Positions 35,752 to 43,974 of a DNA stretch of 64,000 nucleotides are shown here, piece after piece. The notes beneath the pieces are model-generated. The model did no database searches. It was given only the letters and a program-made list of their open reading frames with translations, and was not told the origin of the DNA. The position numbers were made by a program, and so were the translations under genes. The stretch covers positions 1,984,001 to 2,048,000 of the forward strand of contig NC_015064.1 of NCBI RefSeq assembly GCF_000178975.2, in the 5' to 3' direction. The first letter of the stretch is position 1. The number at the start of each line of letters is the position of its first letter. The stretch comes from Granulicella tundricola MP5ACTX9. Its GTDB lineage: Bacteria > Acidobacteriota > Terriglobia > Terriglobales > Acidobacteriaceae.

Positions 35752-37449
35752 CTAGTATTTGGGGCGCTTGAAGGATTGCAGGTCGGTGATGGCTTCGGCG
35801 GCTCTGGTGCGGAGCTGGACTAGTTCTTCAGGCTTCTTCTTGTGGAGGGTGTTGTAGGGCATCTGCATGCGGAAGTTGCCGGAGAGCTTATCTTCGTTGC
35901 GTTCAAGGAAGGTCCAGTAGAGGGAGGTGAAGGGGCAGGACCCGGGGCCGGTGGATTTTTTGGGGTCGTACTGGCAGTGGCCGCAGTAGTTGGACATGCG
36001 GTTGATGTAGGCGGCACCGGAGACGTAAGGCTTGGTGGCTGTTAGACCTCCGTCGGCGTAGGTGGCCATGCCGAGGACGTTGGGCTCGACGACCCAGTCG
36101 TAGGCGTCGACGTAGGCGAACCAGAACCAGTCTGTCAGCTCGCGGGGGGAGAAGCCGCAGAGGTTGGCGAGGTTGGAGAGGACCATGAGACGGGTGATGT
36201 GGTGGGACCAGCCTTCGTGGATGACTTGTTTGACTACGGTATCGAGGCAGTGAAGGCCGGACTCTATGCCCCAGTAGGCTGCTGGGAGGGTTAGGGAGGC
36301 TCCGAGGGCGGAGGGGGTGGCACCTTGAACCCACGTCTCAGAATCGAGACGTGGGGCACCCGGTGCATCGGGGGAGAATTCGTGGGGAACTTTGCGGGGT
36401 TCCTGGGGGACGTGGCCGGCGAGGAGGCGGTAGCCGTCGGTCTGCTCGTGGAGATGGCGCATGAACTCGCGCCAGCCGAGGAGTTGGCGGATGAAGCCTT
36501 CGCAGCTTGCCATGGGGGCGGTGCCTTCGGCGGCGCGGGCGGCTACGTCCCGGATGAGATCCATGGCGAGGAGGCGGCCGAGGTTGAGGAGGACGGAGGT
36601 CTTGGAGTGGAAGAGCTGGAGATGGTCGTCACGCATGGCGTCTTCAAAGCGGCCGAAGTGAGGGAGTTGGTGGGTGAGGAAGAACTGCCAGAAGGCGTCG
36701 GAGTCGGACTGGGTGCAGGGTAGGTCGAAGTCTTCTGTCGTTCCGAAGTGATGGGCGTAGGTCTGCTCGACGAGGGCTATGACCTCCTGGGTGATGGTGT
36801 CGGGCGGGTAGGTGGGTGGGGTGGGGACGGGGACTTCGTGCTTGTAGGGGCTGCGGTTGTCTGCGTCGAAGGAGAACTGGCCGCCGATGGGTTTGGCGTT
36901 CTGCATGAGGATGCCGGTTTGCTGACGCATCCTGCGGTAGAAGCGGTCCATGACGTAGGACTTGCCTTGTTTGTAGGGGCCGTAGACGGTGGTGAAGTCC
37001 TTCGTGCTTGAGGCCCAGGTGGTGTCTTCTGCGAAGGTGATATCGAGGCCTTGTTGTTGGGCCTGGTGGAGGTCGAGGCGGAGTTCTCGCTCTGCGGGAG
37101 TCATGCAGGTGATGGCGGGGAGCTTGTTGGATTGCTGGAGGTGGAGGAGGGCCTGGCCGTGGGAGTCGGGGGAGAAGTGGTAGAGGACTTTGACGCCCTT
37201 TGCGGCTTGCTCGAGGGCGAAGTGGCGCATGTTGGAGATGAGGACTACGAGCTTTTTCTTGTGGTACGGGCGGCGGAGGGCCTTGGCTGTGGACTCTACG
37301 ATGACGATGCCGGTTTGGGCGGCGGGCTGCTCGGTCAGGGGGCCGGTGCGGTCGGTGTAGCGGTCGTAGGGGATGTAGATCCAGCGGCGGGATTTGAGGT
37401 CGGCGGGTTTGGGCGCGAAGGGTGCGATCTGGTGCTGGAAAGACTGCAT
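35752..37449 (-). CDS. FeS-type cryptochrome/photolyase (PhrB-like)
   Basis: Light-driven DNA repair flavoprotein of the iron-sulfur bacterial cryptochrome/(6-4) photolyase group. The ATG at 37449 gives 565 aa. The N-terminal antenna domain includes IYIPYDRYTDRTGPL and LISNMRHFALEQ. The FAD domain contains the four cysteines expected to hold a 4Fe-4S cluster: one in MASCEGFIRQLLGWREF and three in NYCGHCQYDPKKSTGPGSCP. Residues about 363-374 (GAPRLDSETWVQ) come from a palindromic repeat translated in frame, in a loop before GASLTLPAAYWG. The frame is open upstream of the ATG into another repeat copy, so I exclude that part. Confidence 0.9.
   Translation of the reverse strand: MQSFQHQIAPFAPKPADLKSRRWIYIPYDRYTDRTGPLTEQPAAQTGIVIVESTAKALRRPYHKKKLVVLISNMRHFALEQAAKGVKVLYHFSPDSHGQALLHLQQSNKLPAITCMTPAERELRLDLHQAQQQGLDITFAEDTTWASSTKDFTTVYGPYKQGKSYVMDRFYRRMRQQTGILMQNAKPIGGQFSFDADNRSPYKHEVPVPTPPTYPPDTITQEVIALVEQTYAHHFGTTEDFDLPCTQSDSDAFWQFFLTHQLPHFGRFEDAMRDDHLQLFHSKTSVLLNLGRLLAMDLIRDVAARAAEGTAPMASCEGFIRQLLGWREFMRHLHEQTDGYRLLAGHVPQEPRKVPHEFSPDAPGAPRLDSETWVQGATPSALGASLTLPAAYWGIESGLHCLDTVVKQVIHEGWSHHITRLMVLSNLANLCGFSPRELTDWFWFAYVDAYDWVVEPNVLGMATYADGGLTATKPYVSGAAYINRMSNYCGHCQYDPKKSTGPGSCPFTSLYWTFLERNEDKLSGNFRMQMPYNTLHKKKPEELVQLRTRAAEAITDLQSFKRPKY
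36330..36363 (+). repeat. Palindromic CCCACGTCTC/GAGACGTGGG repeat, in-frame copy inside the photolyase gene
   Basis: A perfect 10-bp stem with loop AGAATC and tail GCACCCGG, on the plus strand while the host gene is on the minus strand. It lies in the region between the FeS-Cys helix and the next helix of the photolyase domain. Confidence 0.9.
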
Positions 37450-37515
37450 GTTGCGCTTTGATGCTCTCAACCGATGTTGCCGTCTGCTGCCATAAGATTC
37501 CCCGGTGAGTGGAAG

Positions 37516-37550
37516 ACCCACGTCCCAGAGTCGGGACGTGGGGCACCCGG
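37516..37550 (+). repeat. Palindromic CCCACGTCCC/GGGACGTGGG repeat, intergenic copy
   Basis: A perfect 10-bp stem, six-base loop AGAGTC and tail GCACCCGG. It lies in the 110-base gap between the end of the sigma-factor gene (37561) and the photolyase start (37449). Confidence 0.9.
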
Positions 37551-37560
37551 TCGTGGCGAT

Positions 37561-38142
37561 TCAGGTGGTGCAGTTGCAGTCCAGGCAGCCGTGGGCGCTG
37601 CAGGCTCCGCAAGTTTCGATGAGGCGCTGCTTGAGGGCCTTGCGTGCGCGGTGGATGCGGACGGTGGCGTTCTGCTGGGTGATGTTGTGGGCCCTGGCGA
37701 AGGTGGCGAGGGAGTACTCGGCGAGGTCGACTTCGTTAAGGATCTGCGCGTAGGAAGGGGTGAGCGAGGGGAGGGCTCGGGCGATGCACTGGCAGACGAG
37801 GTCGTGGGTGAGGTCGTTGGGAGCGATCTCGGTTTCGAGCTCGGCGGCCCACTGGTTGAAGGCTCGGTCTTCCACGGTGCGGTGGCGGTAGTGGTCGATG
37901 ACGGCGTTGCGGAGGATGCGGTAGAACCAGGCGGTGGAGGATTCGTTGGAGCGCAGTTCGGCGGAGTGCTCGAGGGCGCGGAGGTATGCGTTCTGAAGGA
38001 TGTCCTCGGCGAGTGCGGGGGAGGAGACGCGGCGCTGCAGGAAGCGCAGGAAGTGGCGGCGCTGGTCGAGGAGAGCGGCCAGCGTCGAGACGGGCTCGAC
38101 GCTGGGTTGAGGGGGAGTTACTTCTTTGTGCAGCACGTGCAT
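37561..38142 (-). CDS. ECF-type RNA polymerase sigma factor with Cys-rich C-terminal tail
   Basis: A 193-aa sigma factor. Region 2 is seen in LAEDILQNAYLRALEHSAEL and STAWFYRILRNAVIDHYRH, region 4 in LPSLTPSYAQILNEVDLAEY and then the recognition helix in FARAHNITQQNATVRIHRAR. The last 17 residues, ETCGACSAHGCLDCNCT, hold five cysteines and a histidine. No anti-sigma factor is adjacent. Metal-binding C-terminal Cys-rich tails are known in CorE-type sigma factors, which sense copper or other metals without an anti-sigma protein, so a built-in metal or redox switch is inferred. The start overlaps a Cys-rich small reading frame by 25 bases. Confidence 0.9.
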   Translation of the reverse strand: MHVLHKEVTPPQPSVEPVSTLAALLDQRRHFLRFLQRRVSSPALAEDILQNAYLRALEHSAELRSNESSTAWFYRILRNAVIDHYRHRTVEDRAFNQWAAELETEIAPNDLTHDLVCQCIARALPSLTPSYAQILNEVDLAEYSLATFARAHNITQQNATVRIHRARKALKQRLIETCGACSAHGCLDCNCTT

Positions 38143-38198
38143 TCCGGTCCGCAGTCGCAGAAGGGACCGCAGCAGGGGCAGAGGGTGGTTTCGATCAT
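38118..38198 (-). CDS. 26-residue Cys-rich micro-peptide overlapping the sigma-factor gene
   Basis: The ATG at 38198 is preceded by a near-ideal AAGGAG eight bases upstream. It encodes MIETTLCPCCGPFCDCG, then PECTCCTKK and a TAA: eight Cys in 26 residues, patterned CPCC, CDC and CTCC. The stop lies 25 bases inside the next gene, whose own ATG at 38142 lacks a comparable site, so the sigma factor is probably translated by coupling. The cysteine content fits a metal-binding (metallothionein-like) or regulatory peptide. I know no named family; function is inferred only from composition and context. Confidence 0.72.
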   Translation of the reverse strand: MIETTLCPCCGPFCDCGPECTCCTKK

Positions 38199-38275
38199 GG
38201 TGAGACTCCTTGACTGGTTTCGTTCCAGTACAGTTGCTGACGGGGATGGGACGGAATCATTACACCTATCGACTT

Positions 38276-39442
38276 TCAGGGTTTGAGGATGCTTTTGAGT
38301 TCGGTGATGGTGTGGGCGATCTCGTCGTCCGAGGTGTAGAAGTGGGGGGCTATGCGGATGCCTGCGCCGGGGCGGAAGTCGATGAGGATCTGGCGGCGGG
38401 CGAGTTCGGCTACGATGTTGCGGCCTTCGTGCTCGGGGACCTGAAGGATGACGGCTCCGCCGCGATGGTTAGGGTTGCGGGGGCTGCGGACGGTGATGTC
38501 GGCTGCATCGGCGAGGGTGATCATGTGCTGGGTCTGGCGTTGGGATTTGGCGCGGATCGCTGGGACACCGATCTCGGCGACGATCTCGTAACCGGAGCGG
38601 GCGCTGTACATGGCGGGGACGTTGGGGGTGCCGTTGGAGTAGCGCATCATGTCCGGTGCGTACTGGATGGGGCCGGGGGCGAAGTCGAAGGGATGGGCGT
38701 GGGCGGCCCAGCCGATATTGGCGGGCTGGAGCTTAAGGTCAAGGTCTGGGCGGACGTAGAGATAGCCAGCTCCGGGGCCTCCGAGGAGCCATTTGACCGA
38801 GCCGCCGGTGGCGAAGTCCACGTTGAGGGCGGTGACGTCGAGAGGGACGATGCCGGCGGACTGGTAGAGGTCAGCTACGATGTATGCGCCTACGGCGTGG
38901 GCTTTCTCTGTGATGGCTGCGAGGTCTTGCAGGGCGGAGCTGCGGAAGGCTACGTGGGAGATGCTGACGAGTTGGGTTTCGTTGTCGATTGCATTGAGGA
39001 TGTCTTCGAGGGGGACTGTGAGGCCGTCGGGATTGGGGGGGATGGAGACGATGCGTGCGCCCTGGCGCGAGAGGCCGTGGTAGATGTAGTCGTTTGAGGG
39101 GAAGTTCAGGCCGTCGGTTACGAGTTTGTTGCGTTTGTTATCGCTCCAGTCGAAGCAGCTTGTGACGATCTGCTGGCAGATGGAGACGTTCTGGTGCATG
39201 ATAACGCGGCCTTCTGGTGCGCCGATGATCTTTCCGATGAGGTTGCCGCAGGTGACGGGCATGTCCCACCAGCCTTCTTCCCAAGCGCGGATGCCGCGGG
39301 TGGCCCAGATGGTAGTGAAGTCCGCGAGGGCGGTGATGGCGCGGCGGGGCATGGGGCCCAGGGAGTGGCTGATCATGTAGGTGGTGTGCTCGAGGATGGG
39401 GAACTCGGCGCGCCACTTGAGGAGAGGGTCTCGATCGGTCAT
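38276..39442 (-). CDS. Class V aminotransferase, kynureninase-like
   Basis: A PLP enzyme of 388 aa. The start ATG at 39442 overlaps the permease stop (ATGA), so the two are coupled; the open frame upstream of it belongs to another gene's shadow. The PLP lysine lies in TGGSVKWLLGGPGAGYLYV, which closely resembles the kynureninase active site, and the cofactor Asp in AVGAYIVADLYQSAGIVPLD. The HTTYMISHSLGPMPRRA opening is also kynureninase-like. Cleavage of kynurenine-type substrates is possible, but the remaining pathway genes are absent, so I name only the family. The paired permease suggests import of an amino-acid-like substrate. Confidence 0.87.
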   Translation of the reverse strand: MTDRDPLLKWRAEFPILEHTTYMISHSLGPMPRRAITALADFTTIWATRGIRAWEEGWWDMPVTCGNLIGKIIGAPEGRVIMHQNVSICQQIVTSCFDWSDNKRNKLVTDGLNFPSNDYIYHGLSRQGARIVSIPPNPDGLTVPLEDILNAIDNETQLVSISHVAFRSSALQDLAAITEKAHAVGAYIVADLYQSAGIVPLDVTALNVDFATGGSVKWLLGGPGAGYLYVRPDLDLKLQPANIGWAAHAHPFDFAPGPIQYAPDMMRYSNGTPNVPAMYSARSGYEIVAEIGVPAIRAKSQRQTQHMITLADAADITVRSPRNPNHRGGAVILQVPEHEGRNIVAELARRQILIDFRPGAGIRIAPHFYTSDDEIAHTITELKSILKP

Positions 39443-40836
39443 GAGGGTTGGATGCTCCGGCGGCGGAGGTAATAGGCCGCGGTCAGGATGAGGAGAAAGG
39501 GGATGCCGTAGAGGAGCGTCAGGTGGAAGGCGGGGGCGAAGAGGGTGGAGATGAGTGCGGCGGACATGAGGGTTGCGCCGAGGAGGGTGGTGTAGGGGAA
39601 GCCCCACATGCGGAAGGCCAGGGTGTTGGCGGAATGGTGGGCTCGGAAGCGGAGGTGGATGACGAAGACCATGAGCCAGACGAACATCGCGCCGAAGATG
39701 GAGATGGCGAGCAGGATGGCGAAGGCTGCGTCCTTGTAGATGGCGTTGAGGATGGCTGCGACGGCGATGCCGGCGGTGGAGAGCAGGAGAGCGGGGACGG
39801 GGACTCCTGCGGGGCTGAGGGTGCCGAAGAAGGCGGGGGCGAAGCCTGCACGGGAGAGGGAGAAGAGCATGCGGCTGGTGATGTAGAGCTGGCTGTTCAT
39901 CGCTGATAAAGCTGCGATGAGGATGACGAAGTTGACGACTCCGGCGGCTCCGGGGATGTGGGTTCGGGTCATGACGGTGACGAAGGGGCTCTGGGCGATG
40001 CCGCTGATGGATTGGGTCTGGGTCCAGGGGACGATGGCGAGGATGACTGCCAGCGTGAGGAGATAGAAGAGGACGAGGCGGAGGAAGGTGGCTCGGAAGG
40101 CCTGGGTGATGGCACGCTTGGGATCTTTCGCTTCGCCGGCTGCTACGGCGATCATCTCGATCGAGAAGAAGCTGAAGAGGGAGACTAAGACGGCGACCCA
40201 GGTGCCCCAGGGGCCGTGCGGGAAGAAACCTCCAAAGGCGGTGTAGTTGACGAGGCCCATGCCGGAGCCGTGCGGGGCGCTGAAGAGGACCCAGCCGCCG
40301 AGGACGAGGAAGGCCAGGATGGCGATGATCTTGAGGGCGGAGAAGGTGTACTCGACCGTGCCGAAGAAGCGGACGTTGAGGGCGTTGACGAGGACGAGCG
40401 CAAGGGTAAAACCGATGATCCAGACCCAGCCGGGGATGGTGGGGAACCAGAAGCGCATGTAGATGGCTACGGCGGAGACCTCGGTGCCTAGGGCGAAGAC
40501 GACGGCTGCCCAGTAGGCGTAGCGGACTAAGAAGCCGGCGAGGGGGGAGAGGTAGTGCTCGGCCCATGCGCCGAAGGAGCCGGAGGTGGGGTGGGCTACG
40601 GTCATCTCGGCAAGGCAGCCCATGAGGAGGAGGGTGATGAGGGCACCGATGAGGTAGCTGACGAGGACTGCCGGGCCGGCGAAGCCGATGGCGAAGCTGG
40701 AGCCGAGGAAGAGGCCGGTGCCGATGGCTCCTCCGATGGCGATCATGGAGAGTTGGGCGGCGGAGAGCGAGCGCTGGAGGCCGTGCTCGCGGTCTGCGAT
40801 CTGCTCAAAACGGTCCGGCAGGTTGGAATCGGGCAT
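39439..40836 (-). CDS. Amino-acid permease, APC superfamily
   Basis: A 465-aa twelve-helix amino-acid transporter. After a 25-residue cytoplasmic start (FEQIADREHGLQRSLSAAQ) comes the conserved first helix MIAIGGAIGTGLFLGSSFAI, the hallmark of the AAT/GABA-permease branch. The ATG at 40836 is the only good start. Its last bases overlap the start of the kynureninase-like gene, forming a two-gene operon. Likely function: uptake of an amino acid that the partner enzyme degrades. A dispersed repeat lies just upstream (40879-40950) between this gene and a hypothetical gene. Confidence 0.92.
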   Translation of the reverse strand: MPDSNLPDRFEQIADREHGLQRSLSAAQLSMIAIGGAIGTGLFLGSSFAIGFAGPAVLVSYLIGALITLLLMGCLAEMTVAHPTSGSFGAWAEHYLSPLAGFLVRYAYWAAVVFALGTEVSAVAIYMRFWFPTIPGWVWIIGFTLALVLVNALNVRFFGTVEYTFSALKIIAILAFLVLGGWVLFSAPHGSGMGLVNYTAFGGFFPHGPWGTWVAVLVSLFSFFSIEMIAVAAGEAKDPKRAITQAFRATFLRLVLFYLLTLAVILAIVPWTQTQSISGIAQSPFVTVMTRTHIPGAAGVVNFVILIAALSAMNSQLYITSRMLFSLSRAGFAPAFFGTLSPAGVPVPALLLSTAGIAVAAILNAIYKDAAFAILLAISIFGAMFVWLMVFVIHLRFRAHHSANTLAFRMWGFPYTTLLGATLMSAALISTLFAPAFHLTLLYGIPFLLILTAAYYLRRRSIQPS

Positions 40837-40878
40837 GGGTCAGTCTAGCGTGCGGAGGCAGCCCATCCTGGTGAAATG

Positions 40879-40950
40879 GTGCAAAATCTTCAAAACAGGT
40901 GGCTTAGGTCTGGACTTTTTTCTAAAGTCTTTAGTCGCGGGGACTTGATG
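40879..40950 (+). repeat. Dispersed AGTCTTCA-type intergenic repeat, copy 3
   Basis: GTGCAAAATCTTCAAAAC, then GGCTTAGGTCTGGAC, then TAAAGTCTT near 40923, in the same order and orientation as copy 1 at 11443. It lies in the 137-base gap upstream of the permease gene. Confidence 0.7.
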
Positions 40951-40972
40951 TAGACAGTGCACGCACTTTATT

Positions 40973-41515
40973 TCAGGCGGGCTTGTACTCTACAGCGATC
41001 TTGCAACTGACCTCTCCGGTGTGGCTGAAGGCTGGGGTGATGGAGACGGAGGGTGAGCCTTGAGTCGCCCCTGCCCCCATGGTCGCTCCCACGGTGCAGC
41101 CGAGGACGGCGAGGGTTGCGTCGAACGCGACGGCGCTGGTGGGATGCACGGCACGCACCTGTTCCAGGAGAACGCCGACCGCGGCTCCGATGATGGTTCC
41201 TGAGAGCGCACCCGTGGCGGTGAAGTTGAAGAGTTTGCGCTTATCGGTGGTAATTGGAGCGGTGGGGACGGGTCCGGTGCCCAAGAGGGCGCGTTGCAGG
41301 AACTCGCGGTTGGCGTCGGTGACCTGAATGCCGGAGAGGAGGCTGGCGCCGAGGGCAATCTGGCTGATGAGCAGGGGCGACTGCGAGAAGGGGTTTGCTG
41401 CTATAAGCGCAGCCGGCGATTCAACGTGAATCTCTTCTCCGGCTGAAAGGGCCTGGGCTACGTCTTTGCGGAACTCTTCGTGCTGCATGACCTTCGACGC
41501 CTGGGCGATTCGCAT
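40973..41515 (-). CDS. Hypothetical 180-aa protein with glycine-zipper membrane segments
   Basis: I recognise no family. The N-terminal 70 residues are soluble (MRIAQASKVMQHEEFRKDV). Two glycine/alanine-rich hydrophobic segments follow, LSGTIIGAAVGVLLEQV (about residues 104-120) and LAVLGCTVGATMGAGA (about 134-149), typical of glycine-zipper membrane insertion. The end (SVSITPAFSHTGEVSCKIAV) looks like a small beta hairpin. The ATG at 41515 has a good AAGGAGAAG site. An AT-rich TACATAAAT lies about 10 bases further upstream and could be the -10 element. It is transcribed alone. Confidence 0.75.
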   Translation of the reverse strand: MRIAQASKVMQHEEFRKDVAQALSAGEEIHVESPAALIAANPFSQSPLLISQIALGASLLSGIQVTDANREFLQRALLGTGPVPTAPITTDKRKLFNFTATGALSGTIIGAAVGVLLEQVRAVHPTSAVAFDATLAVLGCTVGATMGAGATQGSPSVSITPAFSHTGEVSCKIAVEYKPA

Positions 41516-41625
41516 GACTCTTCTCCTTGATTTATGTACACGTTAGCACTGTGACATGAGGAGGGTGAAGAGATTTCTTCGGACAGCTGCGAGGTGTTTC
41601 CAAGCGTCGAAGGTAGCTCGTGGCG

Positions 41626-42033
41626 TCAGCCCCAGGTGAATCGGATGGGGGTCTGGATATCCGGGTGGAGGCTCTTGTGGACGGGGCAGGTGTGGGCGGC
41701 GCGCTCGAGTCTTTCCTGGTTTTCCGGGCTGACGGCGTGGGGCATGTGAATCTTGACGGTGAGGCTGGCGATCCTGCGGGGAGGCGTGGCGGTCATCTCT
41801 TTTTCTACGATGGCACGCGCGCCGGTCATATCGACGTCAAGGGAACGGGCGGCGATGCCCATGACGGTGAGCATGCAGGAGCCGAGCGCGGTGGCGACGA
41901 GGTCGGTGGGTGAGAAGCTTTCGCCGAGGCCCTGGTTGTCGAGCGGCGCGTCCGTGCTGAGGGCTGTTCCGGAGGGGCCGTGGACCGCGTTGCAGTGCAG
42001 GTTGCCCTGATATTCGAATTCGACCGAGACCAT
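41626..42033 (-). CDS. OsmC-family peroxiredoxin
   Basis: A 135-aa OsmC/Ohr-fold protein that reduces organic peroxides with a Cys pair. The conserved first Cys is in VATALGSCMLTVMGIAAR and the second in AAHTCPVHKSLH, at the usual spacing. The chain closes with a strand (TPIRFTWG). The length is slightly short but complete; ATG at 42033. In this family the thiols act on hydroperoxides in the cytosol. It is a single gene on the minus strand; a terminator lies upstream of it, after the HD gene. Confidence 0.92.
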   Translation of the reverse strand: MVSVEFEYQGNLHCNAVHGPSGTALSTDAPLDNQGLGESFSPTDLVATALGSCMLTVMGIAARSLDVDMTGARAIVEKEMTATPPRRIASLTVKIHMPHAVSPENQERLERAAHTCPVHKSLHPDIQTPIRFTWG

Positions 42034-42148
42034 GCTTGTTCCTTTTGCGGCGATGTTGGGAGACGCGCTCCCACAGGTACATTTTTACATCTTCGTGGGG
42101 GCGCTGGGTCTCCAAGCGAACGGCCTACCACGGATAAAAAGGAAAGAT

Positions 42149-42187
42149 GGATAAAGGCAGGATCTTTGCTTGATCCTGTCTTTATCC
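42149..42187 (-). terminator. Terminator after the HD-domain gene
   Basis: A 16-bp stem (GGATAAAGGCAGGATC, 42149-42164, with GATCCTGTCTTTATCC, 42172-42187; one wobble) and a 7-base loop. On the minus strand it is followed by CTTTCCTTTTT, giving a standard Rho-independent terminator for the HD gene; the opposite strand also has a T-rich end. Confidence 0.88.
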
Positions 42188-42212
42188 GTTTTCTTTTCTT
42201 TGATCGGCTGGG

Positions 42213-42878
42213 CTATGCCTTCCAGGGGGAGTTGCGGATGACGGAGCAGAAGTTGCCGCGCTGGAAGGCGGGGTTCTTGTCTGCGAGGACGTCTGCCTTG
42301 ACGTTGCCGAAGGTGGTGTCCGGCTTGTGGTGGATGCCGTCGTAGAAGGCCTGGAGGATGTGTTCCTTGAAGTGCGGGGTGCGGGGGAAGCGGCTGACGA
42401 CGGCTTCGCGTGCGGGGTCTGCGAAGAGGTTGTAGTCGATGCCGAGGACATCCATCTCCACGCCGGCGGTGACGAGGGCGACGACGGGATGCATGTGCTG
42501 GGGGATGCCGGGTGTGGTGTGGAGGGCGATGGCGTTCCAGACGTGGTCGATCTGAGCTGCGTCTATGCCGTGCTCCTGGAGGAAGGAGCGGGCGGCGTTG
42601 GCTCCATCGACTTCAAAGCGTTCTGTGGCGCTGCTGTAGGCGGGGATGAGGCCGATGTCGTGGAACATGGCACCGGCGTAGAGGAGTTCGGGATCGAAGG
42701 TGAGTCCGCGACGGCGGCCGGCGAGGGCTCCGAAGTAGTAGACGCGGCTGGAGTGGTTGAAGAGGAGATCGGATTCGGTGTCGCGGACGAACTCCGTGAT
42801 CTGCTGAATGAGTTTGCTCTGGGGCAGGGTGACGGTATCGAGGGGGGAGACGGCTGGCTGCTGCAAGGTGGTGGACAT
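42213..42878 (-). CDS. HD-domain metal hydrolase, cyanamide-hydratase-like
   Basis: A 221-aa all-helical HD-fold protein. The metal site is formed by His in LLFNHSSRVYYFGALAG, the HD pair in AGAMFHDIGLIPAY and later His/Asp in AIALHTTPGI. The opening NHSxRxYYFG segment resembles the cyanamide hydratase (Ddi2-type) branch rather than the nucleotide phosphohydrolases, so hydration of a nitrile-like or related small molecule is possible. It lies 103 bases downstream of a GlxA-type regulator on the same strand, which may control it. Branch assignment is tentative. Confidence 0.82.
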   Translation of the reverse strand: MSTTLQQPAVSPLDTVTLPQSKLIQQITEFVRDTESDLLFNHSSRVYYFGALAGRRRGLTFDPELLYAGAMFHDIGLIPAYSSATERFEVDGANAARSFLQEHGIDAAQIDHVWNAIALHTTPGIPQHMHPVVALVTAGVEMDVLGIDYNLFADPAREAVVSRFPRTPHFKEHILQAFYDGIHHKPDTTFGNVKADVLADKNPAFQRGNFCSVIRNSPWKA

Positions 42879-42981
42879 GGTGTTGACCTCCGTGGAATTG
42901 ATTACTTCTCAACGGTAGGTCTGCACGGATGGGAGCGCCACGACATGGTTGCTGCATTTCAGGACATCTGGCGAGGGCTTC

Positions 42982-43926
42982 TCAGGGGGTGCGGCGGAAG
43001 CGGCTGGCGTAGTCTGCTGCGGTTACGCCGAGGATGCGGGTGAAGGCGCGGCGCATGGCCTCCGCGGAGTGGAAGCCGCAGGCGTCGGCTACCTCTTTGA
43101 GGCCCTTGGCGGAGCTGTCGATGATCTGCTGGGCGGCTTCGACCCTCATGCGGTCGATGAGCTGGCCGGGGTTAAGGCCGGTCTCGCGGAGGCAGACGCG
43201 GGTGAAGTGGCGGGGGCTGACGCCGAGGCGTTCGGCGAGGGATTCTACAGAGAGATGGTCGCGGAGATGCTCGAGCATCCAGACCTGGAGCTCGCGCAGG
43301 GGTTGGGATGCGGCGGCCTGGTGGGAGAGCATGTGGCTGTACTGGGCCTGGCCGCCTGGGCGTACGAGGAACATGACGAGGAACCGTGCGATGCGGAGGG
43401 CTTCATGGTGGCCGTGATCCTCCTCCACGAGGGCCAACGAGAGGTCGATGCCGGCGGTGATGCCGGCGGAGGTGTAGATGGAGCCGTCGCGGAGATAGAT
43501 GGGATCGCGCTGGACTTTGACTGCGGGATATTGCTGGGCGAGGCTGTCACAGAAGAGCCAGTGGGTGACGGCGTTCTTGCCATCGAGCAGGCCTGCCTCC
43601 GCGAGCATGAAGGCTCCGGTGCAGATGGAGGCTACTCGACGGGAGCGGGTGGCAGCTGCGGCGATCCATTGGGTGAGGATGGGATCGTAGACGCCGCTTT
43701 CAGCGCCGGGGCCGCCGGCGATGATGAGGGTGTCGATGGGACCGGTGCATTGGGCGAGAGGGATGGCGCTGCCGAGGTCTACTCCGCGGTTGGTGCGGAG
43801 GATGTTGCCTCCGTCTGGGGCGACTAGCTGGATGTCGTAGCCGGGGGCGTTGGAGAAGACCTCCAGGGGGCCGGTGACATCCAGGATCTGAACGGGCGGC
43901 GGCCCGGTGATGACGACTCGCCTCAT
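42982..43926 (-). CDS. GlxA-type transcriptional regulator (DJ-1/PfpI domain + AraC HTH)
   Basis: A 314-aa regulator. Residues 1-170 form a DJ-1/PfpI (glutamine-amidotransferase-like) sensor, with the nucleophile-elbow Cys in VASICTGAFMLAEAGLLDG. Residues about 205-310 form an AraC DNA-binding domain: ESLAERLGVSPRHFTRVCLR and then EVADACGFHSAEAMRRAFTR. It probably activates the downstream HD gene in response to a small metabolite. The closest characterised relatives (GbdR, CdhR and others) sense nitrogenous compounds such as betaines, but the ligand here is unknown. Start ATG at 43926. Confidence 0.92.
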   Translation of the reverse strand: MRRVVITGPPPVQILDVTGPLEVFSNAPGYDIQLVAPDGGNILRTNRGVDLGSAIPLAQCTGPIDTLIIAGGPGAESGVYDPILTQWIAAAATRSRRVASICTGAFMLAEAGLLDGKNAVTHWLFCDSLAQQYPAVKVQRDPIYLRDGSIYTSAGITAGIDLSLALVEEDHGHHEALRIARFLVMFLVRPGGQAQYSHMLSHQAAASQPLRELQVWMLEHLRDHLSVESLAERLGVSPRHFTRVCLRETGLNPGQLIDRMRVEAAQQIIDSSAKGLKEVADACGFHSAEAMRRAFTRILGVTAADYASRFRRTP

Positions 43927-43974
43927 GGAGGTAGTGTACGGGCCGGGGAGGGTGAGGTCTCCGGCCCGTGGGTT

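Noticed and set aside
39443..40567. Minus-strand open frame extending the kynureninase-like gene by about 375 codons
   Set aside because: It overlaps the permease gene in another frame and reads as Arg/Pro/His-rich noise; the ATG at 39442 overlapping the permease stop is the natural start.
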